A stretch of 46,786 bases of DNA from Lachnospiraceae bacterium (lineage in GTDB: Bacteria; Bacillota; Clostridia; Lachnospirales; Lachnospiraceae), in NCBI GenBank assembly GCA_016281335.1, contig JAEEIK010000003.1, positions 1-46,786 on the forward strand, written 5' to 3'. The notes beneath the pieces are model-generated. The model saw only the letters and a program-made list of their open reading frames with translations, was not told where the DNA came from and did not search any database. This document shows positions 16,701 to 24,629 of this stretch, one piece after another. The translations under genes and the position numbers were made by a program. Within the stretch, counting starts at the first letter, position 1. Each line of letters opens with the position of its first letter.

Positions 16701-17314
16701 AAGCTGCGGAGCGAAGTGATCTCATCACCCCAGAGTTCTATTCTGTAGGGATTATCCTGAGTCAGATCGAAGATATCTATGATGCCGCCGCGTACCGAGA
16801 ACTGCCCCGGACTTTCCGCCTGATAATTTTTCTCATAGCCCATGGACACAAGTTTAAGCGCCATGGCCCTCTCATCAACCAGTGAAGTCTTGTCAATGTT
16901 TATGATATTGTCCTTTAAAAGGGACAGTGGCGGCTGGTAACCGAAGAGCAGATCAAAAGTAGACACTATGGTAAAGCGCTCACCGTCAAGTATGCGGCTC
17001 ACCACCTTCAGTCTCTCTACCGTCGATTCCCTTCCGTTGATATCCGCCTGATAGAACATCAGATCCCTTGCGGGATAGACCGAGACGCCGGGATCATAGA
17101 AGCGCAGTTCCCCGGCCATCTCCCTTGCGCGTCTTTCCGAATATGTCAAAATGAGAGGACATCCGCTGATCCCCTCTCCCAATGCTTCGATCATATGCAG
17201 CTTGTGGGAATCCGCGCTCCCCTCGACAATCACATGACCTTTTCCGCTCTTTAATATTGTACGGGCAGTCTCAAACCACCCGATCCCGCCAAGCGGTGAA
17301 TTTAACAGTTTCAT
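13763..17314 (-). CDS. mfd: transcription-repair coupling factor
   Basis: Mfd removes RNA polymerase stalled at DNA lesions and recruits UvrA. The 1183-residue length is typical. The order is a UvrB-homology region (residues 1-400), an RNA polymerase-interacting domain near 480-560 ([19 protein letters not shown]), then the RecG-like translocase with Walker A [11 protein letters not shown] near 660 and the DEEQ box in [16 protein letters not shown]. The TRG segment ([26 protein letters not shown]) follows, and the C-terminal autoinhibitory domain ends the protein. The start overlaps the pth stop as ATATGA, so the two are coupled. Confidence 0.97.
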   Translation of the reverse strand: [1183 protein letters not shown]

Positions 17315-17883
17315 ATGCTCTTAGTGTTGAACCTGTTCATTGCCGCGTCTATGCCTTCCTTTATCCAGCATTCCGCAGCATCTGCCGCTCCTTCAAAAGC
17401 TTCCTGCATCAGCTTCTCCTCGGATGCAGGAATGTGAGATAACACATGATCCGCCAGGTCCCAGCCTTCGGGCTTTTCGCCTATGCCTATGCGCACCCTG
17501 CAGAAATCCTCGGTGCCGAGCATTCCTATGATGCTCTTCATACCGTTGTGTCCGCCTGCGCTGCCTTTAGCGCGTACCCGCAGCTGACCGGGCTTTAAGC
17601 TTATATCGTCATAAAGCACCAGCAGCTCGTGTTCCACGTCTATCTTGAAATAGTCCGCACAAGCTCTGATGCTCTCACCGCTAAGATTCATATATGTCAG
17701 GGGTTTTAAGAGGATAACGCTCTCACCGGCTATCCTGCCCTTGCCGTACATGGCTTTGAAACCGTCATCCGGATAACCTATGCCATGCCTGCGCCCGAGT
17801 ATATCCAGCGCCATGAAGCCGCAATTATGCCTCGTCCCCATATATTGTCTGCCCGGATTGCCCAGGCCTGCGATCACCAGCAT
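17311..17883 (-). CDS. pth: peptidyl-tRNA hydrolase
   Basis: The enzyme releases tRNA from prematurely dropped peptidyl-tRNA. The 190-residue protein has the signature GLGNPGRQYMGTRHNCGF with catalytic histidine 19 and asparagine 20, the FVLKPLTYMN-type strand (VILLKPLTYMNLSG) and the DDISLKPGQLRVRAKGSAGGHNG region containing the second active-site aspartate. The ATG directly follows the stop of the EAL/HDOD gene with no spacer. The pth-mfd pairing is a common arrangement in Firmicutes. Confidence 0.97.
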   Translation of the reverse strand: MLVIAGLGNPGRQYMGTRHNCGFMALDILGRRHGIGYPDDGFKAMYGKGRIAGESVILLKPLTYMNLSGESIRACADYFKIDVEHELLVLYDDISLKPGQLRVRAKGSAGGHNGMKSIIGMLGTEDFCRVRIGIGEKPEGWDLADHVLSHIPASEEKLMQEAFEGAADAAECWIKEGIDAAMNRFNTKSI

Positions 17884-19116
17884 TTACTTCTTTTCCGCCG
17901 CAAACAGATCTCTGTACCAGGTCAGACAGTCAACGTATGCCTTGTATACGTCGCCCATGTCTATGTTGTACACTACCATCTGTCTGGATACTTCCTGCCA
18001 TGATGCGTTCTCGTACTGGACCATGAAATCATATACTCCCGCAAACGGTCCGTCCTTCTCAAGCAGCGCATCTCTTATCTCTTTTGACACCTTGACCAGA
18101 TCCAGCGCTTCTCCCATAGGCTTCTCGAGGATGACATCCAGTACCGAGAAAAGTCCCATCAGGAACAGCTCGCTGGAAAGATTGGCCCTGCCGAATACCG
18201 GCGCCAGCTTCTCTGCAAATCTCGCCCTTATCATCGACAGTCTCATTATCTCCGCCGGCCTGTCCACGCAGAGTTCCTTGGTAGCCGCGGTGTTGATCCA
18301 CTTCTTTAATTCCTTCTGGCCCAGCATCGCTGCCGCATGCTTGACCGAAGTAATGCCCTGGTTCACGGTCATGCGGTTAACCATCTCCAGCAGCGAGATG
18401 ACTAAGGCCGGGTCTCTTTCTATTACGCTTGCAGCATCACCCAGATCAAAATCAGGATCGTTTACTATACTCATGAGTTCCAGATAGTTGACCTTAAGGG
18501 GCGCTATCTCGTCCTTGCCCTTCTTGACAGGCATACGGAAGAACTCGCCTTCGTAAAGGTTATATCCGCCGCCTTCTTTAAGGATGTCATACTCTTCCTT
18601 GCTGTCGACATTGATAGCCACAAGGCTGATATTGGGATAAACCCTGCTGAAATACAATTTTGCTTTGGTGATATCTATCTTCTTGTGATTCAGGAAGATG
18701 TAATCCATAAGACTGAGCACCTGTCTGTATTCTTCGAAACGGCTGACAGGCAGCTTTCTCATAGCAAAACGGTAGCCGTCTTTTCTGAGCTCGGCTATAC
18801 GCTCTATGTAACGCTCCTCCGCAGGCAGCTCGCCGTCAACCAGCAGCACCAGCTTATCGTGAGGCGCATCACACTGTGAAGATATATCGGAAAAAAGCGA
18901 GATGTTATTGATCTCGATGAATACTTCCTTATCCCCCGAGATGGTCGCAAGCCCCATGCTCTCCACTATATCAAGGCCGGGTATCGCAGCCGCCCCATCA
19001 TACCTTCCTACGCCTAAAAGCCTCGGATTTAAAAGGAAATTCTCCTTCTGGGCAAATATGGAATATGCGCACACGGTCATGGTGTGATCAAACAAAGGGA
19101 TCAGTGTAGCAAGCAT
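17884..19116 (-). CDS. EAL/HDOD-domain signalling protein (YuxH-like)
   Basis: The protein has 410 residues. About 1-200 resemble the EAL fold of YuxH-type proteins but lack the EAL catalytic motif and the metal-binding acidic residues, so c-di-GMP hydrolysis is unlikely. About 200-400 form an HDOD domain (VNYLELMSIVNDPDFDLGDAASVIERDPAL, then SVKHAAAMLGQKELKKW), which is a non-catalytic relative of HD phosphohydrolases. AAAGGAGATG precedes the ATG. It heads the gene run that ends with a GGDEF protein. The likely role is a signalling scaffold; the partner is unknown. Confidence 0.88.
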   Translation of the reverse strand: MLATLIPLFDHTMTVCAYSIFAQKENFLLNPRLLGVGRYDGAAAIPGLDIVESMGLATISGDKEVFIEINNISLFSDISSQCDAPHDKLVLLVDGELPAEERYIERIAELRKDGYRFAMRKLPVSRFEEYRQVLSLMDYIFLNHKKIDITKAKLYFSRVYPNISLVAINVDSKEEYDILKEGGGYNLYEGEFFRMPVKKGKDEIAPLKVNYLELMSIVNDPDFDLGDAASVIERDPALVISLLEMVNRMTVNQGITSVKHAAAMLGQKELKKWINTAATKELCVDRPAEIMRLSMIRARFAEKLAPVFGRANLSSELFLMGLFSVLDVILEKPMGEALDLVKVSKEIRDALLEKDGPFAGVYDFMVQYENASWQEVSRQMVVYNIDMGDVYKAYVDCLTWYRDLFAAEKK

Positions 19117-19157
19117 TCGATCATCTCCTTTCGCGGATGAAAAACATTATCTGTAAG

Positions 19158-19186
19158 ATTTTACCACAAATCCTTCTTTAATTCAA
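19158..19186 (-). promoter_or_regulatory. promoter of the EAL/HDOD-pth-mfd gene run
   Basis: On the minus strand TTGAAT (19186-19181) and TAAAAT (19163-19158) are 17 bases apart. The predicted start near 19151 leaves a leader of about 35 bases with AAAGGAGATG. The -35 box abuts palindromic element copy B on its upstream side. Confidence 0.7.
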
Positions 19187-19187
19187 G

Positions 19188-19233
19188 CCTTCTCCTTGAG
19201 GAGAAGGTGTCAGCCGCAGGCTGACGGATGAGG
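19188..19233 (+). repeat. palindromic element copy B
   Basis: CCTTCTCCTTGAGGAGAAGG forms a perfect hairpin, followed by a second hairpin TGTCAGCC-GCA-GGCTGACG and the GATGAGG end. It lies between the 3' end of the GT-D-like gene and the promoter of the EAL/HDOD gene, where it could end transcription of the former. Confidence 0.88.
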
Positions 19234-19240
19234 TGTCTCC

Positions 19241-20194
19241 TTACTTCCAGTACGGCCCGTACTCCACATTATCCGCAGCCGCCGGCCTCTCTTCCACCGG
19301 ATATATCCAGCTAGCGTTTACCCAGCGCTTCACTCTCGGATCCATGTGTTCCTCTCCGCCGTACCTCGATCCGTCCCAGCGCCTTCCCATGATGCCGAAG
19401 AGCATCTGCAGCACTCCGCCCATGCATACCGCCTGTCTGCCGGCTTCTTTAACCGCCAGTCCCAGCGGATATGAATAAGCTCCGCAGCTTATCAGCGCCA
19501 CATCAAAATCTGTCTCAAGTATCTCTTTTTTCATGAATTCCAGGGCATCAAACCAGGTATCGAAGCGCTCATCCTTCATATCACCTATGGTCATCAGCGC
19601 CTTATATGTCTTCAGTTCGAATTCCGGAAGCTTGGAAGTCCCTTTATATATCTCTTCCCGCTTTGCATACTGTATCTTTACGCTCTCCGGAAAAGAGGTG
19701 ACCACCAGCACCTTTTTGCCTTTAAGCCCCTCGCTCCAGTTCACATCCATACAGTAAATGTCATACAGTCTCAGTGAATTCGAAACGACGGCGTCTCCCG
19801 GCAGGAATTTATCGATGAAATACGCCTCCATGGGTTCTTCATTCGGCGCATACACATCAGTCTTGCTTATGCAATCCGTCATCAGCTTCGTGAAAGGCTC
19901 TATAAGCGACAGATCATTCGGAAAAAAACCCGACCAGTCATATATCTGCTTAACTGCTGCCTCATAGTTTTTTTTCTTTCCGAAATAGCAGGCTCTGGTG
20001 ACTGCCATCTCCGAAAGTCCCATGCGTCCTGCAAGCAAGGGTTTCCCTTCCTTAAGAAGCTCACACAGCTTTTCCGAAGCGTCCTTGATCTTCAGTGTAT
20101 CGCGGCCGCACATCCCAAGCTTTTTCCTTATTTTTCCGTTAGACCTGAGCTTATAGCGCGTCCCGTAATACAGCCAGGATAGCACATGTTTCAT
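19241..20194 (-). CDS. GT-D-fold-like putative glycosyltransferase
   Basis: This 317-residue protein has features of the GT-D-like family: a nucleotide-sugar-type N-terminal motif PLLAGRMGLSEMAV near residue 52, the strand VLVVTSFPESVK near 165 and a C-terminal ISCGAYSYPLGLAVKEAGRQ segment followed by LQMLFGIMGRRW. Related proteins lie in surface polysaccharide loci. Here the gene overlaps the end of citrate synthase by four bases (ATGA) with AGGAG before its start, so it is expressed with metabolic genes rather than with a glycan cluster. Donor and acceptor cannot be told. Confidence 0.6.
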   Translation of the reverse strand: MKHVLSWLYYGTRYKLRSNGKIRKKLGMCGRDTLKIKDASEKLCELLKEGKPLLAGRMGLSEMAVTRACYFGKKKNYEAAVKQIYDWSGFFPNDLSLIEPFTKLMTDCISKTDVYAPNEEPMEAYFIDKFLPGDAVVSNSLRLYDIYCMDVNWSEGLKGKKVLVVTSFPESVKIQYAKREEIYKGTSKLPEFELKTYKALMTIGDMKDERFDTWFDALEFMKKEILETDFDVALISCGAYSYPLGLAVKEAGRQAVCMGGVLQMLFGIMGRRWDGSRYGGEEHMDPRVKRWVNASWIYPVEERPAAADNVEYGPYWK

Positions 20195-21537
20195 TTAGCG
20201 CTCCTCTTTCTCTCCTTCATGATGCTCATGTAAGCGGGACGTATGATCTTGCCGTTGCCCACCAGCTCTTCCATGCGGTGAGCGCTCCAGCCCACTATCC
20301 TTGCTATCGCAAAGAGAGGTGTGTAGAGTTCAACGGGTATGCCAAGCATCTGATATACAAAACCGCTGTAGAAGTCCACGTTGGGGCTTACACCCTTGTA
20401 TATATGCCTCTTAGCCGCTATTACCTTCGGCGCCACATTCTCTATGGTATTGTACAGGGCCAGTTCTTCGCAGCAGCCCTTCTCTTCCGCAAGCTTAGTC
20501 ACATAGCTCTTGAATATCCTCTCCCTCGGATCCGAGATCGAATACACCGCATGTCCCATACCGTAGATAAGACCCTTGCCGTCGAAGACTTCGCCGTCCA
20601 GCATCTTTGTCAGATACTTTGCTACCTCTTCCTCATCTTCCCAGTTGCGGATATGGGTGCGGATATCCTCCATCATCTCCATAACCTTGATATTGGCGCC
20701 GCCGTGGCGGGGGCCCTTAAGCGAAGACATGGCAGCCGCTATGGTCGCATAGGTATCGGAACCCGACGAGGTCACGACTCTTGTTGTGAAAGAAGAGTTA
20801 TTACCGCCGCCGTGCTCCATGTGCAGTATCAGAGCTACATCCAGCACATCCGCTTCCACCTTCGTATACTGTCCGGTAGGACGCAGCAGTCTTAAGATGT
20901 TTCCCGCCGTTGATCTTCTGGGCAGCGGTCTGTGTATGTACATGCTCTGGTTATTATCATAGTGATTGTATGCGTGATAGCCGTAAGCAGCCAGCATCGG
21001 GAAGGTTGCTATCAGCATCAGGCACTGGCGCAGGTTCTCTGCCAGATCCGTAGTAAGGGCATAAGGATCATAGCTTGCAAGCGTCAGTATGCTCCTGGTC
21101 ATGGAATTCATTATGTCCTTGCCCGGAGCCTTCATGATAACGTCCCTGGTAAAGTTGGTGGGCAGTGTCCTGCTCTTTGCCAGATATCTTATGAACTCCG
21201 TAGCTTCCTCTTCATCCGGCAGCTCCCCGAAAAGCAGCAGATATGCAGCTTTCTCAAAACCGAAGCCCTGGCCCGATACCAGATTTATCAGATCTTCCAC
21301 GTTATAACCGCGGTACCAAAGCTCACCATCGCAGGGGATGCGCTCCCCGTCTTTTTCCTTGAAGGAAGTGATCTTGGATATATTGGTAAGGCCCGTCAGC
21401 ACGCCCTTTCCGTTTAAGTCACGCAGCCCTCTGTTTACTCCGTATTTCTTGAAAAGTCCGTCCGATATGGTGCCTTCCTCCACCACTACAGGTACCTTCT
21501 GCTCAGCATAGTCGAGAAGATTCTTGTGATAACTCAT
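20191..21537 (-). CDS. gltA: citrate synthase
   Basis: The enzyme condenses acetyl-CoA with oxaloacetate to citrate. The 448-residue protein has the family elements MEHGGGNNSSF (first catalytic histidine), SLKGPRHGGAN, GMGHAVYSISDPR (second catalytic histidine) and NVDFYSGFVYQMLGIP (catalytic aspartate). In an anaerobic Clostridium-type organism it most likely feeds an incomplete TCA branch towards glutamate. It starts 34 bases after tatD with AAAGGAG as ribosome site, so it may belong to the same transcript. A 2-methylcitrate synthase cannot be excluded from sequence alone, but no prp genes are nearby. Confidence 0.92.
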   Translation of the reverse strand: MSYHKNLLDYAEQKVPVVVEEGTISDGLFKKYGVNRGLRDLNGKGVLTGLTNISKITSFKEKDGERIPCDGELWYRGYNVEDLINLVSGQGFGFEKAAYLLLFGELPDEEEATEFIRYLAKSRTLPTNFTRDVIMKAPGKDIMNSMTRSILTLASYDPYALTTDLAENLRQCLMLIATFPMLAAYGYHAYNHYDNNQSMYIHRPLPRRSTAGNILRLLRPTGQYTKVEADVLDVALILHMEHGGGNNSSFTTRVVTSSGSDTYATIAAAMSSLKGPRHGGANIKVMEMMEDIRTHIRNWEDEEEVAKYLTKMLDGEVFDGKGLIYGMGHAVYSISDPRERIFKSYVTKLAEEKGCCEELALYNTIENVAPKVIAAKRHIYKGVSPNVDFYSGFVYQMLGIPVELYTPLFAIARIVGWSAHRMEELVGNGKIIRPAYMSIMKERKRSAK

Positions 21538-21571
21538 TTACTAATTCTCCTTTCTTGGTTCATCGGGGGAA

Positions 21572-22342
21572 TCATATTCCGAAAAACTTCTTTGTATTCT
21601 CAAGCAGGGTTTCAGCCAGTCTGTCCGCATCCGTCTGCTTTATTTCCGCTATGCGTTCTACCACGTAGCTTATATATTCCGGGCGGTTCTCACCTTTCAG
21701 CTTAACGTTCCTCGGTTTTAAGTAAGGTCCGTCAGTTTCCGCCATCAGCCGTTCTTCAGGTATTATCTTAAGGGCATCCAGCAGCTCTGCATTCCTTCTG
21801 TCATCGCATACCCAGCCTGTTATGCCTATCATACAGCCAAGTTCCAGGTAAGTTTCCGCCGCTTTTCTGCTGCCGGCAAAACAGTGCACCACAGCTTTTT
21901 TGCATCTTTCCGGATAACGCTTCATCAGCTCCGCAAAATCCTCTGTTGCCTCTCTTTCATGCAGAAACAGCGCTTTATCAAATTCTTCCGCGATATTTAT
22001 CTGTTCCTCGAAGACCTTAAGCTGCACATCCTTCGGAGAGAACATCCTGTCATAATCCAGCCCGCACTCACCTATCGCAACGTTCTTCTTTTCCGCTGCA
22101 AGTTTCTTTATGACTTCGGCGCTTTTTTTATCCCAGTGCTTCGCATCATGGGGATGTACACCGGCCGTGGCCCATACATCCTCCCTATCTTTTGCAAACT
22201 CATGGGCTGCCTCAGAACTTCTTACCGAGCTTCCGGTAATAATGAAGGCGGTCTCTTTTTCAAGCGCCGTTTCGTATATTTCTTTTTCCCGTCCTCTGTA
22301 CTGTTCCGAGAAAAGATTCAAGCCTATATCTATATACTTCAT
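21572..22342 (-). CDS. tatD: TatD-family metal-dependent deoxyribonuclease
   Basis: This 256-residue hydrolase begins MKYIDIGLNLFSEQYRGR and contains AGVHPHDAKHW, AIGECGLDYDRMFSP, LHERE, VVHCFAG, IGITGWVCDDRRN and ETDGPYL. These supply the histidines, glutamate and aspartate of the TatD two-metal site. The DIGLNL start and the GITGWVCDDRR segment match the true TatD subgroup known from Enterobacteria better than the YabD/YcfH subgroup usual in Firmicutes. Members act as 3'-5' exonucleases on damaged DNA or RNA. The ATG lies directly after the pepC stop, so translation is coupled. Confidence 0.9.
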   Translation of the reverse strand: MKYIDIGLNLFSEQYRGREKEIYETALEKETAFIITGSSVRSSEAAHEFAKDREDVWATAGVHPHDAKHWDKKSAEVIKKLAAEKKNVAIGECGLDYDRMFSPKDVQLKVFEEQINIAEEFDKALFLHEREATEDFAELMKRYPERCKKAVVHCFAGSRKAAETYLELGCMIGITGWVCDDRRNAELLDALKIIPEERLMAETDGPYLKPRNVKLKGENRPEYISYVVERIAEIKQTDADRLAETLLENTKKFFGI

Positions 22343-22344
22343 TT

Positions 22345-23685
22345 TTAATCTGCCAGTGTTCCGAAGGGATCCCAGGGTTCCAGTTCCTTCGGCTCCATAC
22401 TGATGAGCTTCTTTGTTTCCGCATCCAGATATTTTTTATTTACGACTACCTGGTATACGAAATCATCAAACCACTCGTCACTAGCCACATAGTATCCGTC
22501 ACATCCGGCATCCTTGCCCCAGCTGTTCTCTATGCGCCAGCGGTCCGGCTTGCCCTTGGCATCAAGGTTTACGCCGAGTATCACCATTGCATGGTTCATT
22601 GCGGAATCGCCGTAATCAAGAGACTCGGCCTTGCTGAATCCGAATTTTACTCCGAACAGCTTCTCCACTGCAGCCGACTCCTTATCAAACACACCTTCCT
22701 TGCGAAGCGCATATTTCGTGCAGTCCGAGCCGAACCATACGGGATGTCCGTCCTTAAGCTGCTTGATCACGGCCGTCTTTATCTTATCCATGCTTAAGTT
22801 CAGATAGGATACAGGCCTGCCCTCTGCCACATTGCCGAGAAACTTCACCGTATATGTCTTATTAAAGGGCTTGTCTTTGGTAGGCGCATGGATTATCGAT
22901 ACCTGATCCTCCAGCTTTATCCCTATATATCTGTCAAAGAATTCCTTCGGAGTGATCCCGAATTCCTGCACTGCCAGCTTGTCATCCTTGTCCTTAAGTA
23001 TCAGGTCAAAGCTTTTAGGAGGCTCACCAAGGGCGATGCAGAGCATCCTGTATATCTCGCTGATCTGGGTATCCTTGATCTTCTGAACCTCTGCGTTTGA
23101 AGCCTTTTTCCTGTTGATCAGCTCCCGCAGTATCATCGCATCTTCCCTGAGCTTTGCGGTAAGATACTGATCAAACCAGCGCGAGCCTGTAGCGCTTGCT
23201 GCATCGGGATAGGCATACTTGGGAACCACGCCGTATTTCGCTACGAGATTCGAGAGCATGTCCCACTGTCCTCCGTCCGCCAGGGGATCTGCATTTATAA
23301 AGCTGTAGAGCCTTCCGTGAATATCCTCATCTGCGGTCTTTATCACGCTCTCAAGGAAATAATTGGCCTTCTCGAGCTTGTCATAGAAGAACATGTAATT
23401 CTGTGAAAGTTCGAAAGTCTTTAACTTATATTTCTTTATCAGCTCATATCTGAAAGTATTGAGGGCCGAGAATATCCAGCATCTGCCGCTCTGCTTCTGG
23501 TTCGTGATGTCGCCCTGCTTAAGATCTACGGAAAAAGTAAAGGGATATTTTCTGACTGCCCTGTAATCAGCCGCTGCTTCCATCACACCGTTCTTTACCG
23601 CAGCCATGCTGGCGGTCAGCGCGCGTTCGTCCTCGTTGAACGCCTTACTCATACTCTTCAGTTGTCTCTCACTTATGCCTTTCAT
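22345..23685 (-). CDS. pepC: aminopeptidase C (bleomycin hydrolase family, C1B)
   Basis: This cytoplasmic cysteine aminopeptidase trims the N-termini of peptides. The 446 residues include the active-site motif QSGRCWIFSALNTF with cysteine 69, MNHAMVILGV with the catalytic histidine and RIENSWG with the asparagine. Length and order match bacterial PepC. GGAGGAG precedes the ATG, which overlaps the upstream esterase gene by four bases. There is no signal peptide. Confidence 0.95.
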   Translation of the reverse strand: MKGISERQLKSMSKAFNEDERALTASMAAVKNGVMEAAADYRAVRKYPFTFSVDLKQGDITNQKQSGRCWIFSALNTFRYELIKKYKLKTFELSQNYMFFYDKLEKANYFLESVIKTADEDIHGRLYSFINADPLADGGQWDMLSNLVAKYGVVPKYAYPDAASATGSRWFDQYLTAKLREDAMILRELINRKKASNAEVQKIKDTQISEIYRMLCIALGEPPKSFDLILKDKDDKLAVQEFGITPKEFFDRYIGIKLEDQVSIIHAPTKDKPFNKTYTVKFLGNVAEGRPVSYLNLSMDKIKTAVIKQLKDGHPVWFGSDCTKYALRKEGVFDKESAAVEKLFGVKFGFSKAESLDYGDSAMNHAMVILGVNLDAKGKPDRWRIENSWGKDAGCDGYYVASDEWFDDFVYQVVVNKKYLDAETKKLISMEPKELEPWDPFGTLAD

Positions 23686-24629
23686 TTTCGCTCCTCCTGA
23701 ATTTTTTTAAAAAACTGTCTCACTTCATTCCACGCTTCCCTGGACTCCGGGTACAGTAATAATCCCAGTTGGAATACATGGAACATTCCGGGGTATATGT
23801 GTTCCCTGTGCGGAATATTTGCTTCCTTAAGTTTCCTCGCCACATCTCTTGTATCATCCAGCAGCATCTCCTTCTCCCCGACCTGCATGAGTACGGGCGG
23901 AAAACCTTCGAAGCTGCCGAATACCGGCGATATATACGGATCCCAGGGATCCGCTCCCCGATAATAGCCATTCTTGTATATCAGTGTATTATATGTTCCT
24001 CCGAATATGGGATCGTCTCCGAAATGTTCGGAATATGAGGCTCCGCTGGCTGTAAGGTCTGTCCAGGCGCTCATGGTGATGATCCCTCCCGGCATGGGCT
24101 TTGCATTATCGCGCAGATACAGTGCCAGCGCCAATGCAAGACCGCCGCCTGCAGAATCTCCGGCTATCACTATTTCACGGGAGTCATAACCCATACTGAG
24201 TATCCGCTCATATGCGGCTATGGCATCCTGCAGGGCCGCGGGATAAGGATGTTCAGGCGCTGTTCTGTAATCCGGCGTCAATACACTGTAGCCTCCGCTG
24301 ACTTCCGCATACATAGCCGCAGTGTCTCGGTAGGTATTGTGCATGCCGCCGTAATAACCACCGCCGTGGAGCTGCAGCACTATTCTGCCGTATTCTCTTT
24401 CTTCGCCTTCGACAGCTTTCTTTACCAGCAGTTCGGCCTTACAGTTCTCAAGTTCTATTTCCGTATTGTCCAGGTGTTCCGGGCATTTCCAGGCATGCTC
24501 ATACTCGGCTCTCAGTTTCAGTATCTCACCGTTCTGCCTTAAGTTGCCGAGTATCGGAAAATGATAAGCAACTTTTGCTATATATCTGGCATAGCGGCCC
24601 CTTAAACTCAAAGCATTGCTTTCCGTCAT
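23682..24629 (-). CDS. alpha/beta hydrolase, hormone-sensitive-lipase-type esterase
   Basis: This 315-residue esterase has the oxyanion motif LQLHGGGYYGG near residue 89, the nucleophile serine in GDSAGGG near 158, a probable aspartate in GEKEMLLDDTRD and the histidine in PGMFHVFQL. It belongs to the HSL (family IV) group that cleaves short-chain esters. Its start overlaps DUF6320 by four bases. The companion acyltransferase-like gene two positions upstream suggests one enzyme makes and the other breaks an ester or amide of the same compound (inference). Confidence 0.9.
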   Translation of the reverse strand: MTESNALSLRGRYARYIAKVAYHFPILGNLRQNGEILKLRAEYEHAWKCPEHLDNTEIELENCKAELLVKKAVEGEEREYGRIVLQLHGGGYYGGMHNTYRDTAAMYAEVSGGYSVLTPDYRTAPEHPYPAALQDAIAAYERILSMGYDSREIVIAGDSAGGGLALALALYLRDNAKPMPGGIITMSAWTDLTASGASYSEHFGDDPIFGGTYNTLIYKNGYYRGADPWDPYISPVFGSFEGFPPVLMQVGEKEMLLDDTRDVARKLKEANIPHREHIYPGMFHVFQLGLLLYPESREAWNEVRQFFKKIQEERK

